Shown in pieces: positions 9,401 through 17,004 of a stretch of 35,190 nt of DNA. Source of the stretch: Oribacterium sp. (GTDB lineage Bacteria > Bacillota_A > Clostridia > Lachnospirales > Lachnospiraceae); NCBI GenBank assembly GCA_017940955.1, contig JAGAXP010000177.1, positions 1 through 35,190 on the forward strand. The letters run 5' to 3'. The translations under genes were made by a program, and so were the position numbers. Below the pieces are notes generated by a model, which made no database searches, was not told the DNA's origin, and saw only the letters and a program-made list of their open reading frames with translations. Position 1 is the first letter of the stretch. Each line of letters starts with the position of its first letter.

Positions 9401-9638
9401 GGAGTCTCCAAACATTCTCGACCTGGTTCTCGGACATGAGCTTGATATAGTCATAGACATACCTAAGGAAGGGGCAGAGGCAGGAAAGGACGGTTTCATC
9501 ATCAGAAGAAACGCAGTTGAGACCGGTGTTAATGTTCTTACCGCCATTGATACCGCAAAGGCTCTTGCAACTTCACTTGAAAACAAGTCATCGGAAATTA
9601 CTCTTGTTGATATAGCCAAATTGGATGAAGAGAACTGA
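6423..9638 (+). CDS. carB: Carbamoyl-phosphate synthase, large subunit
   Basis: 1071 residues, full length. It contains two homologous ATP-grasp halves that phosphorylate bicarbonate and then carbamate. The first half opens with KVLMIGSGPIVIGQAAEFDY and the second, near residue 555, with KVLVLGSGPIRIGQGIEFD, which shows the internal duplication. ATP-grasp glycine loops are visible (RPAYTLGGSGGGIA in the first half, RPSYVLGGAGMRIA in the second) and both halves carry an EVNPR metal-site motif. The C-terminal MGS-like allosteric domain begins near 930 (GYRIFATLGTQKALSEGG). It is coupled to carA by a 4-nt gap. No pyr or arg genes adjoin; a carbamate kinase lies downstream after a 193-nt leader. 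Confidence 0.98.
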   Translation: MKDNSIKKVLMIGSGPIVIGQAAEFDYAGTQACRSLKEEGIEVVLLNSNPATIMTDKDIADHVYIEPLTIEVLERLIEKEKPDSILPTLGGQAGLNLAMALDESGFLKSHNVRLIGTTALTIKKAEDRLMFKETMEKIHEPVAPSEVVHSVEDGLRVAEEIGYPVVLRPAYTLGGSGGGIAENREQCTEILENGLRLSRVHEVLVEKCIAGWKEVEYEVIRDSAGNVITVCNMENIDPVGVHTGDSIVVAPSQTLGDKEYQMLRTSALNIITELGITGGCNVQYALHPESMEYCVIEVNPRVSRSSALASKATGYPIAKVAAKIALGYTLDEIKNAVTGKTYASFEPMLDYVVVKMPRLPFDKFITAEHTLGTQMKATGEVMAIANNFEGGLMKAIRSLEQHVDSLMSYDFSDLDDHDLQKLLHRVDDRRIWVIAEALRRGYSYQEIHNITKIDEWFIDKIKILIDMENRLKSESMNETLLREAKRIEFPDNVIARLTGYEESEIAEMRDKWDIKAAFKMVDTCAAEFEAETPYYYSVFGSENESTGAFRDPEKKKKVLVLGSGPIRIGQGIEFDFCSVHCTWQFKKEGYETIIINNNPETVSTDFDIADKLYFEPLTPEDVKNVVDIEKPDGAVVQFGGQTAIKLADALEKMGVPILGTQQDDVDAAEDRERFDAILQETGCQRAAGKTVFTAEEAKEAANELGYPVLVRPSYVLGGAGMRIAICDEDIDEYIGEINQIAQEHPILVDKYIRGTELEVDAICDGKDILIPGIMEHIERTGIHSGDSISIYPQRSLTATAKQRVIDYTERLAKALHVIGMVNVQFIANGDEVYIIEVNPRSSRTVPYISKVTGIPIVPLATKIICGHTIRELGYEPGLQKEAAYYAIKMPVFSFEKIKGADISLGPEMKSTGECLGIAKSFNEALYKAFQGAGIQLPKYKNMVITVKDEDKAEIVPIAKRFEALGYRIFATLGTQKALSEGGVKCFQVRKVEQESPNILDLVLGHELDIVIDIPKEGAEAGKDGFIIRRNAVETGVNVLTAIDTAKALATSLENKSSEITLVDIAKLDEEN

Positions 9639-9831
9639 TGTGATATAAGTTACATAAGTTCATCTCTAAAGTATGCTTGCACAGACGCCCGGGATGAACT
9701 TAGAGACCCGCTCCCGGTGACCGGTGTCAGATTAAGTGAGAATCCGGCATATAATACCGGCCATCGCGAAGCGGTCCGACATCAACTGTTGACATTCACG
9801 TTCTTAGGAATCTCGAAAAGGAGACAATTAT
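9639..9831 (+). promoter_or_regulatory. Structured spacer between carB and carbamate kinase
   Basis: This 193-nt spacer holds a 10-bp stem (9655-9664 with 9693-9702) around a 28-nt loop. A competing 6-bp pairing (TCTCTA at 9663-9668 with TAGAGA at 9701-9706) shares bases with that stem. Further down is a small CCGG/CCGG hairpin (9744-9760). No T-tract terminator is present, so arcC may be read from carAB. The mutually exclusive pairings are suggestive of a regulated leader, but I match no known riboswitch or T-box. Confidence 0.35.
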
Positions 9832-10767
9832 ATGAGTAAAAAGCGTATGGTTATCGCTCTCGGTCACAAGGACCTGGGCTTTACACTTCCGGAGCTTAAG
9901 GCTGCAACAGAAAAAACAGCTGTTATGATCGCGGATTTTGTTGAAAACGGATATCAGGTGGCATTGGTCTTCTCCAATGCTCCTCAGGTAGGTATGATCC
10001 ATACTGCCATGAAAAACCTTACAGAGGAGAACCCGGATCAGTATGTAAATACTCCTTTAAGCGTATGCTCAGCCATGAGCCAGGGCTTGATCGGTTATGA
10101 CCTTCAGAACTCGGTAAGGGCAGAGCTCGTGAAGAGAGGAATCTATAAAACAGCTTCTACAATCCTCACCCAGGTGCTTGTGGATCCCTATGACGAAAGC
10201 TTTTACAACCCTATAAAAAAGGTTGGAAAGATAATGAACAGAGAGGAGGCCAAGAGAGAAGAAGACAACGGAAATCATGTAACCATGATATCCGAAGGAA
10301 AGTTCCAGCGTATAGTTTCAGCGCCGGTTCCCAAGTCCATCGTTGAGATCGATGCCATCAAGGCTCTTCTTGATGCAGACCAGGTGGTCATCGCCTGCGG
10401 CGGAGGCGGAATCCCGGTTCTCAGACAGGGAAACAACCTTAAAGGCGCGGCAGCGGTTATAGAGAAGGACAGAACGGCAGGACTTCTTGCCAAGGAGATA
10501 GACGCAGACATTCTTCTCATCACAACAGCTGTGGACCATGTATCCCTTAATTTTGGACAGCCGGATGAAAAGGCTCTCGATAAGATGTCCATAGATGAGG
10601 CAAAGCAGTATATCAAGGACGGACACTTCGAGTTTAAGTCCATGCAGCCGAAGGTCGAAGCGGGTATTGACTTCGTAGAGGCAGGAAACGGTCGCCGTGC
10701 CATCATTACCTCTATGGAACTTGCAGAAAAAGCGGTGGCAGGACTTGCGGGGACTTCTATTGCATGA
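9832..10767 (+). CDS. arcC: Carbamate kinase
   Basis: Catalyses the reversible transfer between ATP + carbamate and ADP + carbamoyl phosphate; fermenters normally run it towards ATP. 311 residues, family length. The amino acid kinase fold is shown by the N-terminal ALGHKDLG region, the glycine loop ACGGGGIPV (about 188-196) and the LLITTAVDHVSLNFG segment (about 223-237) typical of carbamate kinases. In most family members the first motif reads ALGGNA; here it is ALGHKD, a divergent form. Start has an AAAAGGAG site. Arginine deiminase pathway partners (arcA, arcB, arcD) are absent; the neighbours are carAB, which make its substrate. Confidence 0.88.
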   Translation: MSKKRMVIALGHKDLGFTLPELKAATEKTAVMIADFVENGYQVALVFSNAPQVGMIHTAMKNLTEENPDQYVNTPLSVCSAMSQGLIGYDLQNSVRAELVKRGIYKTASTILTQVLVDPYDESFYNPIKKVGKIMNREEAKREEDNGNHVTMISEGKFQRIVSAPVPKSIVEIDAIKALLDADQVVIACGGGGIPVLRQGNNLKGAAAVIEKDRTAGLLAKEIDADILLITTAVDHVSLNFGQPDEKALDKMSIDEAKQYIKDGHFEFKSMQPKVEAGIDFVEAGNGRRAIITSMELAEKAVAGLAGTSIA

Positions 10768-10857
10768 TGATTTATCCCGGATTTTTAGTTCTTCGTATAT
10801 TAAATCCTTTTATAGCCGGTCAAGCATTTTTGTAAGCATATATTAACTTGAAAATAT

Positions 10858-10894
10858 AGCTACGTGGGGTTAAAATTTCCACGTAGCTTTTTTA
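10858..10894 (+). terminator. Intrinsic terminator between arcC and glycosyltransferase
   Basis: A 10-bp stem (AGCTACGTGG at 10858-10867 with CCACGTAGCT at 10879-10888) is followed by a T-run to 10893. It ends only about 25 nt before the ATG at 10918, leaving no room for a separate promoter after it. So the glycosyltransferase is either read through or has a promoter upstream of the terminator, with the hairpin acting as an attenuator. Confidence 0.85.
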
Positions 10895-10917
10895 TATTAC
10901 AGAAATAAGGAAATATC

Positions 10918-11937
10918 ATGAAATTAGTTAGTTTTGCTATCCCATGTTATAACTCAGCAGCTTATATGGGAAAGTGTATCGAATCTATCCTTGTGGGAGG
11001 AAATGAAGTCGAGATCATCGTTGTGGATGATGGATCCCAGAAGGACAATACCTTTGAAATCGCAAAGGAATATGAAGAAAAGTATCCCGGCATCGTAAAG
11101 GCTGTTCATCAGGAAAATGGCGGTCACGGCGAGGCTGTTAATACAGGTCTTAAGAATGCAACAGGTCTTTTTTATAAGGTTGTTGATTCAGATGACTGGC
11201 TTGATGAAGAGGCTCTTCCTAAGGTCCTCACAAAGCTTCGCGAGCTTGTCATGGCCGGAACTCCGGTGGACATGTTTGTCTGCAATTTCATCTATGATAA
11301 AGTGGGACAGACTCATAAAAAGGTGATGAAGTACACCACCGCCCTTCCTCAGGACAGGATTTTTACATGGAATGAAGTTAAACATTTCCATATCGGACAG
11401 TATATACTTATGCATTCGGTCATCTATCGTACTCAGATGCTTAGAGACTGTAACCTGGTTCTTCCCAAGCATACTTTTTACGTAGACAATATCTTTGTAT
11501 ATCAGCCGCTGCCATCAGTTAAGACTATCTACTACATGAACACAAATCTTTACCACTACTTCATCGGAAGAGATGATCAGTCGGTAAATGAGACCATCAT
11601 GATAAGCCGTATAGACCAACAGCTGAAAGTAAACAGAATTATGCTGGAATGCTGTGATATCAATAAATTGCCCAGCCGCAAGTTAAGAAACTACATGTTC
11701 AATTATCTTCAGATAATTACAACAGTTTCTTCAGTTCTTGCCATTAAATCCGGAACGGAAGAGAACATGGCTAAAAAGAAGGAGCTTTGGAACTATATCA
11801 AGGAATATAACTTCCCTATATGGCTTCGTATGAGAGCCTCCTTCATGGGACAGGGCATGAACTTCAACAGTAAGGCAGGAAACAAGCTTACCATCCTATG
11901 CTACAAGCTGGCACGAAAGTTCTACGGTTTTAACTAA
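10918..11937 (+). CDS. Family 2 glycosyltransferase
   Basis: 339 residues. The N-terminal GT-A fold (about 1-110) has the hallmark blocks: SFAIPCYNSAAYMGKCIESI, the nucleotide-sugar binding VVDDGS (35-40), the QENGGHGEAVNTGL block (about 65-78) and the metal-binding DSDD (90-93). The C-terminal part is basic and has no clear membrane segment. It probably transfers a sugar from a nucleotide sugar to a cell-surface polysaccharide or protein; the acceptor cannot be told. A ribosome site (AAGGAAA) precedes the start. It stands alone, with a terminator immediately upstream and hairpin-rich DNA downstream. Confidence 0.93.
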   Translation: MKLVSFAIPCYNSAAYMGKCIESILVGGNEVEIIVVDDGSQKDNTFEIAKEYEEKYPGIVKAVHQENGGHGEAVNTGLKNATGLFYKVVDSDDWLDEEALPKVLTKLRELVMAGTPVDMFVCNFIYDKVGQTHKKVMKYTTALPQDRIFTWNEVKHFHIGQYILMHSVIYRTQMLRDCNLVLPKHTFYVDNIFVYQPLPSVKTIYYMNTNLYHYFIGRDDQSVNETIMISRIDQQLKVNRIMLECCDINKLPSRKLRNYMFNYLQIITTVSSVLAIKSGTEENMAKKKELWNYIKEYNFPIWLRMRASFMGQGMNFNSKAGNKLTILCYKLARKFYGFN

Positions 11938-12016
11938 ATTAAACCTGTCGGTTTCGAGACGGTTATATTTATATCCCGATATCAGATATATACCGAACCT
12001 TTCGTTCTTATATAAC

Positions 12017-12094
12017 GAAACAGCTAAAACACATATCCTAATATAAAGAAACAGCTAAAACACATTGAATAAATATCTTCAATGTGTTTTAGCT
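12017..12094 (+). repeat. Tandem left arms plus hairpin after the glycosyltransferase
   Basis: The 18-mer GAAACAGCTAAAACACAT occurs at 12017-12034 and again at 12048-12065. The second copy forms the left half of a 17-bp perfect hairpin (12053-12069 with 12078-12094, 8-nt loop). The first copy could pair with the same right arm over 13 bp. The hairpin may terminate the upstream gene, though the T-tract is weak. The rest of 11938-12160 is AT-rich with nothing else recognisable. Confidence 0.6.
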
Positions 12095-12160
12095 ATAAGT
12101 TCGGCAATTTGTATTAATAATAATTTATACAGGTTATTTCGATTTTTTTATCAAAGTTTG

Positions 12161-12189
12161 TTGACAACAAAAGATTGATTTAGTAATAT
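12161..12189 (+). promoter_or_regulatory. Sigma-A promoter of the tRNA-Val/Met operon
   Basis: TTGACA (12161-12166), a 17-bp spacer and TAATAT (12184-12189). Three bases after the -10 is CGAGTCG, the same heptamer at the same distance as in the tRNA-Ser promoter, which gives a GC-rich discriminator near +1. Confidence 0.88.
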
Positions 12190-12237
12190 ATACGAGTCGC
12201 CGAAAGAAAGAAAAAAACTTTCAAAAAGGTGATAGAT

Positions 12238-12310
12238 GGGGTCTTAGCTCAGCTGGGAGAGCATCTGCCTTACAAGCAGGGGGTCACAGGTTCGAGCCCT
12301 GTAGGCCCCA
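12238..12310 (+). tRNA. tRNA-Val (TAC)
   Basis: 73 nt cloverleaf. The acceptor GGGGTCT pairs with AGGCCCC (one G-U), the anticodon loop CTTACAA gives TAC, and the T-loop is TTCGAGC. The discriminator is A and no CCA is encoded. First gene of a two-tRNA operon. Confidence 0.95.
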
Positions 12311-12365
12311 CGTCTTCGGTCTGGACTGCGCTTTATGCGCGGCCTGGGTCGAGAATTATAAATAT

Positions 12366-12439
12366 GGCGAGATAGCTCAGTTGGCTAGAGCACACGGTTC
12401 ATACCCGTGGTGTCGAGGGTTCAAATCCCCCTCTCGCTA
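12366..12439 (+). tRNA. tRNA-Met (CAT), elongator type
   Basis: 74 nt cloverleaf with anticodon loop TTCATAC. The anticodon stem CACGG/CCGTG lacks the three G-C pairs of initiator tRNA, so this is elongator Met; a lysidine-modified Ile tRNA with CAT cannot be excluded by sequence alone. G1-U72 closes the acceptor and there is an A-C mismatch in the T-stem. No CCA is encoded. A terminator follows. Confidence 0.92.
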
Positions 12440-12450
12440 TTAAGGGCTCA

Positions 12451-12482
12451 GAGCGTTGGATCAGATCCAACGCTCTTTTTTT
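12451..12482 (+). terminator. Terminator of the tRNA-Val/Met operon
   Basis: An 11-bp perfect stem (12451-12461 with 12465-12475) with a 3-nt loop is followed by seven T. Confidence 0.93.
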
Positions 12483-12523
12483 ACAATTCCACTACCGGCA
12501 AGTATGGTAATGCGATTTTTCTC

Positions 12524-12552
12524 TTGACTCGTGTATCAAAATATTATATTAT
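12524..12552 (+). promoter_or_regulatory. Sigma-A promoter of tRNA-Ser
   Basis: TTGACT (12524-12529), 17-bp spacer, TATTAT (12547-12552). The heptamer CGAGTCG follows at 12556-12562, as in the upstream tRNA promoter. Confidence 0.88.
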
Positions 12553-12586
12553 ATGCGAGTCGTCAAAAGGCGGCACAGTTTAATAT

Positions 12587-12672
12587 GCAGAGGTATCGAA
12601 GTGGTCATAACGAGGCGGTCTTGAAAACCGTTTGTCCGCAAGGGCACGTGGGTTCGAACCCCACCCTCTGCG
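12587..12672 (+). tRNA. tRNA-Ser (TGA)
   Basis: 86 nt with the long variable arm of class II tRNAs. The acceptor GCAGAGG/CCTCTGC is perfect, the anticodon loop CTTGAAA gives TGA, the discriminator is G and no CCA is encoded. It has its own promoter and terminator. Confidence 0.95.
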
Positions 12673-12683
12673 CTTTGTTACTG

Positions 12684-12716
12684 ACAGGAAGGTCTACAGG
12701 CTTTCCTGTTTTTTTT
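12684..12716 (+). terminator. Terminator of tRNA-Ser
   Basis: ACAGGAA (12684-12690) pairs with TTCCTGT (12703-12709), followed by an eight-T run. Confidence 0.9.
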
Positions 12717-12822
12717 CTTATAATTTTCTATTAAAATCTATCCTTTTACCAAAAAAAATTATCTTTGATCTAAAAGATGTCGATAACAGCATTGGAAGTT
12801 TATTGAATGAGGTATTGCCGAT

Positions 12823-15800
12823 ATGAAGCCAATCCAGGAGATAACAAATATATCTAACGTAGGTGAATTTATCCTTGATAATTTCAACAAACAGTCGGGC
12901 TGTATTTTGATATTCAAGGCAGACTGGGATAAAGAAGAACTGGTTTATGTAAATGAATCCTTTATCAAATTATTAGGTTATGAGAACGAAAATGATTTTC
13001 TGAAATCCACAGGAAACTCTTTTAGGGGAATAGTTTATTCAGAAGATCACGATACGGTAAGAAACAATCTTCATATGCGTTTATCTTCATCGAACGAATT
13101 CTTCATACAGAAGAATTTCAGAATGAACAAAAAATGCGGCAGGCAGCTTTATGTGGTATGTCACTGTGCTTATCTGGCAGCGTCAAGTGAGGGAGATATA
13201 CCTGTTGTTATGATGCTTGTTTCTCAATATCAATATTCAACCGAATCCCTTACAGGTCTTCCAAGGAGACGAAGCTTTTTCAAGCTTGCCAATGATTACG
13301 CCGCAGAGCGCCTGCAGAAGAACATGACGCCTGTGATCATAGCTTTTAACCTGATCGCCATGAAACGTTTCAACAAACATTATGGGATGGAGGAAGGTGA
13401 CAAGCTGCTGATTATGTTCAGCCAGCTTCTGACAAATTGTTTTGGTCTGAGGCATTGCTCCCGTTTTGGCGAAGACCGTTTTTATGTATACACCGATAAA
13501 GAGGATCTTCAGGAGAAGCTCAATCTCGTCATAAACGAATTAAAGAAGCTTAACGACGGAAAAACTCTGGAAGCAAGGATAGGCATTTCTCTTTACGGAA
13601 ACGAGGTAAGCGCGGAAGCCGCCTGCGATAATGCAAAAGTCGCTGCCGATACATTATCCTCGACAGTAACCTCCACCTATGTCTGGTATGATAATGATAT
13701 TGAACTTGCGATTTCCAAAAAGAACTATATTTTGACAAATATTGACAAGGCAATATCAGAAGGATGGATCGAGCCCTTTTATCAACCCGTAATAAGAACC
13801 TATACAGAAAACATCTGTGGCTTTGAAGCATTGGCAAGATGGACAGACCCTGTACGAGGGTTCCTGTCTCCGGGAGATTTTATCCCCATTCTTGAGGATA
13901 ATGGTTTTTCCTATAAGCTTGATATGTATATTGCCAGAAGAGTTATTTCCATGTTTCAGCAGAGATTGAAGGCGGGGCTTTCTACTGTACCCGTTTCTGT
14001 TAATATCTCAAGATCTGATTTTGATTATTGTGACCCTGTAGAGATCATTTCCTCCGAATGTGATAAGCGCGGAATCGGAAGAAATCTTATCTGCATAGAA
14101 ATAACAGAAACCGCAATTATGACAAACCGCGAGCAGATACGTGAAGCCATAAATAAATTCCATTCCGCCGGTTTCGAAGTTTATATGGATGATTTCGGAA
14201 GCGGTTATTCTTCATTAAACATTTTGAAGGACTTTGATTTTGATGAGATCAAGATCGATATGGGTTTTCTCAGGAATTTTAATGAAAAATCCAAAAATAT
14301 AGTTGCCATGGCAGTTAAAATGGCAAAAAAGCTGGGTATGCATACCCTTGCAGAAGGTGTGGAGACAAAAGAACATGCCGATTTCCTGAGAGATATCGGC
14401 TGCGAACGTATACAGGGTTATTATTACGGTAAGCCTCTGCCATATTCCGAAGCTGTAAAGTATCTTGAAGATAATAATTTACGCACGGAAACCAGAGAGC
14501 TTTATTCACTTTACCAAAAAGCGGGACTGATCGATGTGATTTCATCCCATCCTTTAGCCTTGTACTTTTATGATGGACAGGATTTTTCCGTTGTATATAA
14601 AAACACAGCATATATTGAACATGTATCCGATATTTCCTTCACCTCCTCGGGAAGCATTGACAAAGGCTCCGGCACAGTGAAGGATACTATCTATCACATA
14701 TTTCAGAATCTGGCCGACAAGGTAATCATGCTTGGAAAAAAGGATACGGCAACTTTTGTTTCCAACGGCCGGTATTACTTATTAACCTTAGAGGCTGTAG
14801 CCGCATCCCGTGAAGGACATATCTTGTCTGCTGCCATCAGCAGCGAAATATACGAAAAGCTCGAAGAGGCCAGCCGGTCTGACAAATATCTCAGAAATCT
14901 GGCAGCCTTATATGATAATATCTATCTGCTGGATATGACAAACAACAGTATCAATGTACTAGTCTCCTGCATACCCGGGGAGTCAACAGGTGACCGTTAC
15001 AGCTCTTTAGATGCAATCAAAACGCTTTTCTATAAGCTTAATGTCTACACTGATGATCACGAAAAATGGAATCAATTTTCCGATAAGGATTATCTGTTAA
15101 GCAGAATCAATAATTCAGGCAGAGGTTTCTTCTCTGAAACCTTTTTAATAAAAGATGCTGACGGTAACTATTCCTGGATAGAGGCACTTGTGGAAAAAAT
15201 CAGCGATTCCCAGTGCGAAAAGCTCCTTCTCTGCATTAAACCAGCTTATATAAATCAGCTGGATCCCCTGGAGAAAAAGGATTATATCCGACGGATTCTT
15301 GATTACGGATATCTGAAGCTTGACGACAAGGATAATTTCACCTCTGACATCTGGTCTTCTCTTATAGACGAGGGAAATCTCAAGCTGTTCTGGAAGGATA
15401 CGGAAAGAAGATTTATGGGTGCAAGCAAAGCCTTTTATAATTACTACGGATTCAGCTCAAAGGACGATATTTTAGGAAAAACCGATGAAGAAATCGGTTG
15501 GCATCTTGACGATATTCCCTTTGAGTCTGACGAGCGTGAAATCCTTTTAAAGGGCTATGCTGTATATAACAAATCAACCATTACCATTATCAACGGCAGA
15601 GCCCACAACATAGTCGCAACCAAGATACCTATATATCATGACAACAGGATCACAGGGCTTGTGGGATATTTTGTAGATGCAGACGAAGATATCATAGCCA
15701 ATGGAGCAGTGAGAGATGACAGATACCTGGATCCCATAACCGGTGTAATGAATGCCCAGGGTATGCAGGCTGCCATAAATGAGTTTGAAAATAACTATAA

Positions 15801-16551
15801 GACAAACGAAGAAGAATACTGTTATTCATCATTATATGTGGAGGGCTACAATACAGTATTACATGATTACGGAGAAGCAGTAGCACATAAATTACTCCGA
15901 ATAATCGCAGACACCATCAAATCCACCTTCGGAAAAGCCACAGTTATTTCAAGGAATGAAGGCTCTACCTTCGGAATTTGTGTGAAAAATCTGTCTATCA
16001 ATGAGGTTTTGGATTATGTTTCCGATTGTGTGACCGAGATCAATGCGATCAAGGAAATAGAAGGCCGCAGCTGTCGGCTTGTTGCTCATTACGGAACAAC
16101 TTCATCCTCTGAAAAAGCTGATTTCGAAAATATAATCGAACTGACTAATCAAAAATTACATACCGGACAGAAGGGAAGAGACTCCAACGCTAAAATAAAG
16201 ACGGAAATAGTTCCTGATCCCTACAGTGATATACCACTCCCGGTATTCCTGACGACTCCCAGATACGTCAAAGGAAGTACCGAACCAACCGATATCATCT
16301 ACCTGTTTGTTAACAAAGCCTATTGCGAACTGACAGGAAAGACGAAGGAACAGTTAGTGGGAAAAGGCTATAATGAGCTGTTTCCCAATACGGACAGAAA
16401 ATGCATAAACATTATTTCCAGAGCCGCAAAAGGTGAACACATCAAGACCAAGCTTTTTGACGGAGCCTCCTACCAGTGGATAAACTTTACAGCTTCACCT
16501 ACAGATATACCCAATACCTGTTTTGTACTATGCGAGGTTGTAAATAAGTAA
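12823..16551 (+). CDS. Multi-PAS, GGDEF-EAL c-di-GMP phosphodiesterase-type sensor
   Basis: 1242 residues, cytosolic (no membrane segments seen). Domains in order: a PAS (about 15-140); a degenerate GGDEF (about 143-295) whose signature reads RFGEDRF at 214-220; an EAL domain (about 300-555); two or three PAS-like regions (about 560-960); a second, badly degenerate GGDEF (about 965-1120, starting DPITG, signature replaced by RNEGS at 1044-1048); and a terminal PAS (about 1140-1240). The EAL domain looks active: EAL at 335-337, IEITE, DDFG at 456-459, KID at 477-479, EGVE at 511-514 and QGYYYGKP from 531. It should hydrolyse c-di-GMP and favour motility, with the dead GGDEFs as possible GTP sensors. 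A GAGG site lies about a dozen bases before the ATG. A hairpin follows. Confidence 0.93.
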   Translation: MKPIQEITNISNVGEFILDNFNKQSGCILIFKADWDKEELVYVNESFIKLLGYENENDFLKSTGNSFRGIVYSEDHDTVRNNLHMRLSSSNEFFIQKNFRMNKKCGRQLYVVCHCAYLAASSEGDIPVVMMLVSQYQYSTESLTGLPRRRSFFKLANDYAAERLQKNMTPVIIAFNLIAMKRFNKHYGMEEGDKLLIMFSQLLTNCFGLRHCSRFGEDRFYVYTDKEDLQEKLNLVINELKKLNDGKTLEARIGISLYGNEVSAEAACDNAKVAADTLSSTVTSTYVWYDNDIELAISKKNYILTNIDKAISEGWIEPFYQPVIRTYTENICGFEALARWTDPVRGFLSPGDFIPILEDNGFSYKLDMYIARRVISMFQQRLKAGLSTVPVSVNISRSDFDYCDPVEIISSECDKRGIGRNLICIEITETAIMTNREQIREAINKFHSAGFEVYMDDFGSGYSSLNILKDFDFDEIKIDMGFLRNFNEKSKNIVAMAVKMAKKLGMHTLAEGVETKEHADFLRDIGCERIQGYYYGKPLPYSEAVKYLEDNNLRTETRELYSLYQKAGLIDVISSHPLALYFYDGQDFSVVYKNTAYIEHVSDISFTSSGSIDKGSGTVKDTIYHIFQNLADKVIMLGKKDTATFVSNGRYYLLTLEAVAASREGHILSAAISSEIYEKLEEASRSDKYLRNLAALYDNIYLLDMTNNSINVLVSCIPGESTGDRYSSLDAIKTLFYKLNVYTDDHEKWNQFSDKDYLLSRINNSGRGFFSETFLIKDADGNYSWIEALVEKISDSQCEKLLLCIKPAYINQLDPLEKKDYIRRILDYGYLKLDDKDNFTSDIWSSLIDEGNLKLFWKDTERRFMGASKAFYNYYGFSSKDDILGKTDEEIGWHLDDIPFESDEREILLKGYAVYNKSTITIINGRAHNIVATKIPIYHDNRITGLVGYFVDADEDIIANGAVRDDRYLDPITGVMNAQGMQAAINEFENNYKTNEEEYCYSSLYVEGYNTVLHDYGEAVAHKLLRIIADTIKSTFGKATVISRNEGSTFGICVKNLSINEVLDYVSDCVTEINAIKEIEGRSCRLVAHYGTTSSSEKADFENIIELTNQKLHTGQKGRDSNAKIKTEIVPDPYSDIPLPVFLTTPRYVKGSTEPTDIIYLFVNKAYCELTGKTKEQLVGKGYNELFPNTDRKCINIISRAAKGEHIKTKLFDGASYQWINFTASPTDIPNTCFVLCEVVNK

Positions 16552-16557
16552 AACTAT

Positions 16558-16584
16558 TAAGGGCAGGGAAAATCCCTGCCCTTA
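16558..16584 (+). terminator. Hairpin terminator after the EAL gene
   Basis: A 12-bp perfect stem (16558-16569 with 16573-16584) with an AAA loop lies just after the stop codon. The T-tract is weak. Confidence 0.7.
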
Positions 16585-16692
16585 ATTCTATGCTTGAATT
16601 CCGTCTCGTATTTTATATTTAAACTAATTGAATTAAAAAATTTTATAAGAATATGCGATTTCATCTAGAATTTTTATATAATTAATTTTGGG

Positions 16693-16720
16693 TTGATTAA
16701 TTAAATTTTAATGCTATAAT
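16693..16720 (+). promoter_or_regulatory. Promoter of the 65-residue small gene
   Basis: TTGATT (16693-16698), a 16-bp spacer and TATAAT (16715-16720), with an extended -10 TG. It sits about 60 bp before the small gene. Confidence 0.78.
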
Positions 16721-16781
16721 CGTGGATGTTTTTTGGGGAAATAACAGAGATAACATGTGTGTATAAGGGGAGAATAGCGTA

Positions 16782-16979
16782 ATGACAAGATTGTTGTATA
16801 GAGGCACAAGCTTTGCTAACGGACTTACTAACGGAAAGACATATGAAGTTGAGGACATGAATCAGTTCTGTGTATCAGTTATTGATGACAGTGGAAAACA
16901 GCATTTTTATTCAAAAGTTAATCCTTGTAAATTTGGCGCCATCGGCGTGAAGGGATCATGGTCAGAGGTTACCAAGTAG
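16782..16979 (+). CDS. Small conserved protein of unknown function, 65 residues
   Basis: A complete small gene: good promoter at 16693-16720, ribosome site GGGGAG, its own terminator at 17005-17055. The pattern YRGTSFANGLTNGKTYEV, then a VIDDSGKQHFYSK segment, resembles small SH3-like beta proteins common in Clostridia (form: LTNGKxYEV followed by xVIDDSGxxxxY), for which I know no function. No signal peptide, no membrane segment, two cysteines. The dedicated promoter and terminator suggest high, independent expression. Confidence 0.82.
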   Translation: MTRLLYRGTSFANGLTNGKTYEVEDMNQFCVSVIDDSGKQHFYSKVNPCKFGAIGVKGSWSEVTK

Positions 16980-17004
16980 TACTTATATTATAGTTTATAA
17001 AGAG

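Noticed and set aside
9639..9831. T-box or known riboswitch before arcC
   Set aside because: No T-box AGGGTGG motif and no match to the riboswitch consensus patterns I know; kept only as a structured spacer.
12531..12734. Small frame crossing the tRNA-Ser gene
   Set aside because: It overlaps the promoter, the tRNA and its terminator, all of which are well supported.
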